From NCBI GenBank assembly GCA_017620435.1, contig JAFZQL010000171.1:1-26036 (forward strand): a DNA stretch of 26,036 bases, read 5' to 3'. Below the pieces are notes generated by a model, which did no database searches, was not told where the DNA came from, and saw only the letters and a list, made by a program, of their open reading frames with translations. Below are positions 22,612-26,036 of the stretch, piece by piece. The number at the start of each line of letters is the position of its first letter. Position 1 is the stretch's first letter. Position numbers and translations under genes: made by a program. This stretch comes from Erysipelotrichaceae bacterium (GTDB lineage Bacteria; Bacillota_I; Bacilli_A; Erysipelotrichales; Erysipelotrichaceae).

Positions 22612-22686
22612 GTAAATAGTTTTTTCATTAAATCTTCCTTTCACGTTTAGTTTAAAAGACAAGGCAGTCTGCCTTGTCTTTTAATT
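22612..22686 (+). ncRNA. Candidate small RNA between the Pho-box promoter and a terminator
   Basis: From the predicted start near 22612 to the end of the terminator is about 75 bases. No start codon with a ribosome binding site and no plausible peptide is seen. A U-rich single-stranded leader precedes the terminator stem, the usual layout of a short regulatory RNA. The alternative is that this is only the 3' end of the channel operon and the promoter is fortuitous. Confidence 0.3.
22654..22686. terminator. Strong intrinsic terminator
   Basis: AAAAGACAAGGCAG (22654-22667) and its reverse complement (22669-22682) around a single T, so the real loop takes in the central bases. T residues follow. 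The flanking A-run would let it act on the minus strand too. It closes the channel operon and any RNA from the Pho-box promoter. Confidence 0.85.
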
Positions 22687-22800
22687 TATCAGCCTGATGA
22701 CACGGCTTTAGACAAGCCTCGGGAATATGGCTTTTTCAAGTGTTTTAGAAGATAATGATTAGTGAAAAGACAATGTCGGTCGGAAAGGGAAGGAGAATCT

Positions 22801-23724
22801 ATGTACAGTGAAAAAGTAACAGTCGGCAAGAATACGGAATATCCGCTAAACGGTCTGCTGACTTTTCCTGATGATTTAGGCGTAAGAGTACCTGCCGTTG
22901 TCATGGTTCATGGCTCCGGTCCTTCCAATATGGATGAAAAAGTCATGAAACTGACGCCATTCAAGGATCTGGCTGAGGGACTTGCCAGATACGGTGTAGC
23001 ATCTTTACGTTACGACAAAAGAACTTTTGTTTATGCTCATAAAATGAGGAAAACGGATCTGACGGTAAAGGAAGAAACAATCGATGATGCCATACTTGCC
23101 ATAAAACTGTTAAAAGAAGATCCGCGCATTGATCCGGAAAACATCTTTATTCTTGGCCACAGCATGGGAGCCATGCTGGCACCGAGGATCGATTTCGACG
23201 GGGGAAACTGCAGAGGCCTGATTATGGCGGCCGGAACGCCGTACCGTCTTGAGCAGATCGTCTTAAGACAGCTTCAGCAGACACAGAAAGCAAACATCTT
23301 TATGAAATGGATCATCTCTCTGGAATACAGGATCTATGCGAAAAAGTTCGAAAACCTGTACAGCCTGTCCGATGAGGAAGCAAGAAAGAAGAAGTTTGCC
23401 GGAAATCTGTCGCTGTATTATTTTAAGGAAATGGGCGGTAAGACAGCTGCCGACTATCTGCTGCAGTGTGATAAACCGGTGTTCATCATGCAGGGAGAAA
23501 AGGATTTCCAGGTACTTGCGGAAGTTGATTTTAAAGGGTTTCAGGAAATGCTTAAGGATAAAACAAATGTGAAGTATAAGCTTTATCCGGGGCTGAATCA
23601 TCTTTTCGTTCAGGGGATCTATGATGATATTTTGAAGGCATCCAGGGAATACAGTATTGAACGGCACATAGGAGATGAAGTTCTGAAAGACATCGCCGAT
23701 TTTATAAAAGAGAATCAGGGATGA
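22801..23724 (+). CDS. Alpha/beta hydrolase
   Basis: It is a serine hydrolase of the alpha/beta fold, probably an esterase or peptidase-like enzyme acting in the cytosol. The oxyanion segment is VVMVHGSGPSN. The nucleophile elbow is GHSMGA with Ser121, the acid is Asp235 (MQGEKDF) and the base is His267 (PGLNHLF). At 307 residues it has a lid region of helices between about 165 and 225. The start is ATG 22801, because AAGGAG lies six bases upstream; a GTG at 22762 is in frame but has no ribosome binding site. GATAAT at 22751 is a possible -10. The kinase-GNAT gene follows seven bases later. The substrate is unknown. Confidence 0.85.
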   Translation: MYSEKVTVGKNTEYPLNGLLTFPDDLGVRVPAVVMVHGSGPSNMDEKVMKLTPFKDLAEGLARYGVASLRYDKRTFVYAHKMRKTDLTVKEETIDDAILAIKLLKEDPRIDPENIFILGHSMGAMLAPRIDFDGGNCRGLIMAAGTPYRLEQIVLRQLQQTQKANIFMKWIISLEYRIYAKKFENLYSLSDEEARKKKFAGNLSLYYFKEMGGKTAADYLLQCDKPVFIMQGEKDFQVLAEVDFKGFQEMLKDKTNVKYKLYPGLNHLFVQGIYDDILKASREYSIERHIGDEVLKDIADFIKENQG

Positions 23725-23730
23725 ACCGGC

Positions 23731-24786
23731 ATGAATCATAAAACGGAAAGTGACAGCATTCAGATAAAGCCATGCGATGAACTTGACGTCTGCGGCAATA
23801 CCTATCGAATCATTAGGCTTTTAGGTCATGGCAAGGGAGGCTATTCCTATCTTGCGGAAAAGGACAGCCTTTTCTATGTGCTGAAACAGATCCATCACGA
23901 ACCGTGCGACTATTACGCTTTCGGCGACAAGTTTGAAGCAGAATGCGCAGACTATAGACGTCTCAAGGATGCCGGTATCAGAATACCGGAGATGATCCTG
24001 GCCGATAAAGAAAACGAGAGGATCGTCAAGGAATATATCGAAGGCAACACCGTTTTTGATCTGGTATTGAATGATCAGCCGCTAGAGCGGTATCTTCCGC
24101 AGATTCGGGAAATGGCAGAAAAGGCAAGATCCGCAGATCTCAACATCGACTACTTCCCGACAAACTTCATCGTACATGATGATCTGCTATGGTATGTGGA
24201 CTATGAATGCAACACCTACATGGAAGAATGGAACTTTCAGAACTGGGGAAGCAGATACTGGTCAAGAACATCTGAGTTTGAAGAATACATAAAAGAACAC
24301 AAAAAAGAGATCCGTTTTGTCCTGGCATCGGCTGAGGACGCTTCGACATTCAGCGGACTGCGCCGTGTTGTATGGAGCACGACCTACCGGGACATCTACC
24401 CCGATGAAGTGATCGACCATTACGATTATCCCGGACATATTCAAAAAGACATGGACAGGATCGGCAACATCCACTACCATGTCTACCTGATCAAAGAAGG
24501 AGATCTTCCGATCGGCTATTTCTATTTTGAACATCTCTTTGGCCTGCATATCCAGTCTCTTTATGTACTGAAAGAATACCAGAAAAAAGGCATCGGCAAG
24601 AAGGTGTTTGACTTTATCCGTCAGTACTGTAAAGAGAATGATCTGGACCATTTCACCTGTGAATGCAACCAGCACAACCGCAATGCCCGTCAGTTCTATG
24701 AACACATGGGCGGAATAAACATCAAGGAGAATATCGGCCACGAAAACAAAAGAGAAGACCAGATCACATATTCTTTTAAAATATAA
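23731..24786 (+). CDS. Fusion of a small protein-kinase-like domain and a GNAT acetyltransferase
   Basis: Residues about 24-190 resemble a compact kinase fold. They include a glycine-rich loop (LGHGKGGYS, 31-39), Lys52 in VLKQ, a catalytic-loop-like segment NIDYFPTNFIV (Asp140, Asn145) and a metal-binding Asp157 in WYVDYE. Residues about 195-351 are a GNAT domain, with motif A YQKKGIGKKV (283-292, acetyl-CoA pyrophosphate loop) and motif B NRNARQFYEHMG. The two activities in one chain recall the bifunctional aminoglycoside enzyme AAC(6')-APH(2''), but in reverse order and without evidence of that substrate. The target could be a small molecule or a protein. It is probably cotranscribed with the hydrolase. 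The kinase assignment is less sure than the GNAT one. Confidence 0.7.
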   Translation: MNHKTESDSIQIKPCDELDVCGNTYRIIRLLGHGKGGYSYLAEKDSLFYVLKQIHHEPCDYYAFGDKFEAECADYRRLKDAGIRIPEMILADKENERIVKEYIEGNTVFDLVLNDQPLERYLPQIREMAEKARSADLNIDYFPTNFIVHDDLLWYVDYECNTYMEEWNFQNWGSRYWSRTSEFEEYIKEHKKEIRFVLASAEDASTFSGLRRVVWSTTYRDIYPDEVIDHYDYPGHIQKDMDRIGNIHYHVYLIKEGDLPIGYFYFEHLFGLHIQSLYVLKEYQKKGIGKKVFDFIRQYCKENDLDHFTCECNQHNRNARQFYEHMGGINIKENIGHENKREDQITYSFKI

Positions 24787-24797
24787 GGTTTTTTCTG

Positions 24798-24803
24798 TAT
24801 AAT
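24798..24803 (+). promoter_or_regulatory. Candidate -10 element of the NlpC/P60 gene
   Basis: TATAAT ends ten bases before ATG 24814. There is no Shine-Dalgarno sequence between them, so the leader would be only a few bases. No clear -35 is seen. Confidence 0.45.
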
Positions 24804-24813
24804 AATAAATTGT

Positions 24814-26036
24814 ATGGATGAGAAATTTCAGCAGGAACAGCTTGATTTAAAACAGAAGCTTAAGAAAAGCCTCCTTGTTACCTGTCTGGTACTGTTCTTC
24901 TGCGGTCTGCTGTATGACCGTATTACCCAGAAAGTCAGCATTACCGATCAGTATATTGAAAACGGAAATATCGTTGTCGTTCTGGATGGAGAAGGACAGT
25001 GCTATATCGGTGAAAACATGGACAATGCGGAGTGGGTCAAAACCGACGAAAACAACACCTGCATCATGCCGCTGATCAGCAAGGGCAACATCTACATCAG
25101 AAACAGATACAATCACCTGTGTCAGATACTGGAAGATCAGAAGTTCAGCTACGTCGAGAGCATTCAGATCACTTCCGGAAACATATACCTCGCTCTTGAG
25201 GGCAATGAAAAGATCATCTACGATTCTTCATACACCGGCGTTGTGGATGAACCGGTCGTTTTTTCCTGTGATAATGAACAGGTCGCTACCATAGATCCTG
25301 ACGGAACGGTACATGCCGTAGCTGCCGGCACGGCAAACATTACGGCCACGTACGGAGACAAGTCGGACACTGTTGAAGTGGTCGTTACGGATCTGATCAC
25401 GACCATGGCTCCGGAATTCGACATGTCGAAACCGTTCCTGTCCTGCGGCGTTTTCTCGAAAGAAGACAACGACCTGCTGGATGAGATCCTGTTCTCCAGA
25501 GTCGAAAAGGCTGGCTATCAGACCAGAGCGGGTGCTGTGGCAGCCGGAAGATTCCTGGCAATGGAATTCCCTTACCGTATCAACTACTTTACGGAGAACG
25601 GACGTCTGGGATCCTGCCGAGGCAACTACATCGACGGAGAAGGCCGTTACTACCACAGAGGTCTCTATCTGGATCCTTCCCGTTTTGAAAATATCAACAT
25701 GGACTACACGATGTCCGGACCGCAGCCTTGGGGCTGTACAATGTATGAATACTCCTGGAACAGAAATGCCGCAAACGGACTGGACTGCAGCGGTTCCATA
25801 ACCTGGATCCTGGTACAGGCGGGATTTGATCCGGGCGATATCGGTGCCGGTATTACGCCTTGGTGTCCGGCTATGGCTGATCTGGGTGAAAGGATCTGGC
25901 TGGCGGATGCCTACGACAACGGAACGCTGAAGGTCGGAGACCTGCTTTCCGGCGGAGACGGAGGACCTAGCGGAGGCGGACATATTGCCATGTGCGTGGG
26001 CATTGACAAGGACAACTATGTCTATGTAGCGGAAGA
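24814..26036 (+). CDS. Membrane-anchored BIG2 plus NlpC/P60-like cell-wall hydrolase (3' end beyond the window)
   Basis: The frame is open from ATG 24814 through the last base with no stop, giving at least 407 residues. A short basic N-terminus and a transmembrane helix (about 19-35) place the rest outside the cell. A BIG2-type immunoglobulin-like domain lies at about 148-190 (containing NEQVATIDPDGTVHAVAAGTA). The C-terminal part carries an NlpC/P60-type papain-fold site: Cys325 in GLDCSGS and His390 in GGGHIAMCVG, with a third residue expected beyond the window. Such enzymes cut peptidoglycan stem peptides or amide bonds. The stretch between BIG2 and the catalytic Cys is unusually long (about 130 residues). 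No ribosome binding site is visible. Confidence 0.8.
   Translation, partial: MDEKFQQEQLDLKQKLKKSLLVTCLVLFFCGLLYDRITQKVSITDQYIENGNIVVVLDGEGQCYIGENMDNAEWVKTDENNTCIMPLISKGNIYIRNRYNHLCQILEDQKFSYVESIQITSGNIYLALEGNEKIIYDSSYTGVVDEPVVFSCDNEQVATIDPDGTVHAVAAGTANITATYGDKSDTVEVVVTDLITTMAPEFDMSKPFLSCGVFSKEDNDLLDEILFSRVEKAGYQTRAGAVAAGRFLAMEFPYRINYFTENGRLGSCRGNYIDGEGRYYHRGLYLDPSRFENINMDYTMSGPQPWGCTMYEYSWNRNAANGLDCSGSITWILVQAGFDPGDIGAGITPWCPAMADLGERIWLADAYDNGTLKVGDLLSGGDGGPSGGGHIAMCVGIDKDNYVYVAE

Noticed and set aside
25228..25983. 251-codon minus-strand frame opposite the NlpC/P60 gene
   Set aside because: The plus frame has a membrane helix, a BIG2 domain and Cys/His catalytic motifs and is open to the window end; the minus frame shows none.
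1..26036. CRISPR arrays, insertion sequences, phage genes or a toxin-antitoxin pair
   Set aside because: I saw no spaced direct repeats of CRISPR size, no transposase or integrase motifs and no small gene pair with toxin-antitoxin features.

Overview
The window looks like chromosome from a low-to-mid GC Gram-positive anaerobe of the Bacillota, plausibly the Erysipelotrichia. This is inferred from AGGAGG-type ribosome binding sites, lipobox signal peptides, a PcrA-type helicase, a lactose/cellobiose-type PTS, an LPxTG-type surface adhesin, and tightly packed genes with ATGA/GTGA overlaps. No taxonomic marker gene is present, so the family-level guess is weak. The window starts in the last codons of one gene and ends inside a cell-wall hydrolase gene.

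Layout. 1-7066 is mostly housekeeping. It has a thioredoxin-fold lipoprotein, a two-gene RNA-modification operon on the minus strand (COG1092 methyltransferase and an RluA-type pseudouridine synthase with a premature stop), a plus-strand operon (NUDIX hydrolase, AAA_28-CYTH-like P-loop protein, PcrA helicase), and an unrecognised 146-residue protein. 7101-8939 encodes a DUF885 metallopeptidase-like lipoprotein. 8970-12897 is a minus-strand surface locus: a 60-residue membrane protein, a 1044-residue thioester/Cna-B/VaFE adhesin ending at LPDTG without a membrane anchor, and a coupled membrane-anchored repeat protein. Alanine racemase follows, then tRNA-Val(UAC) and tRNA-Thr(UGU) with their own promoter and two tandem terminators.

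14491-19915 is a beta-glucoside uptake island. A divergent AraC-type regulator faces an IIA-IIB-GH1-IIA-IIB-IIC operon. The PTS would import and phosphorylate a beta-linked sugar, and the GH1 enzyme would cleave the 6-phosphate product. The island begins beside the tRNA pair, and its regulator gene is more AT-rich than its neighbours. 20303-22537 encodes a CASTOR/POLLUX-like channel with RCK domains and a small frameshifted companion. Behind it lies a four-copy, 11-bp-periodic TTCACA-like array resembling a PhoP box, placed before a -10 element and a terminator with no ORF between, which is a candidate phosphate-responsive small RNA. The window closes with an alpha/beta hydrolase, a kinase-like/GNAT fusion, and a partial gene for a membrane-anchored BIG2-NlpC/P60 protein that runs off the edge.

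The strongest leads for new biology are the anchorless LPDTG adhesin with its coupled membrane partner, the Pho-box/sRNA candidate, the kinase-GNAT fusion, the doubled PTS IIA/IIB set with an altered IIA active site, and a recurring arrangement in which a -10-like hexamer lies just upstream of start codons that lack a Shine-Dalgarno sequence.
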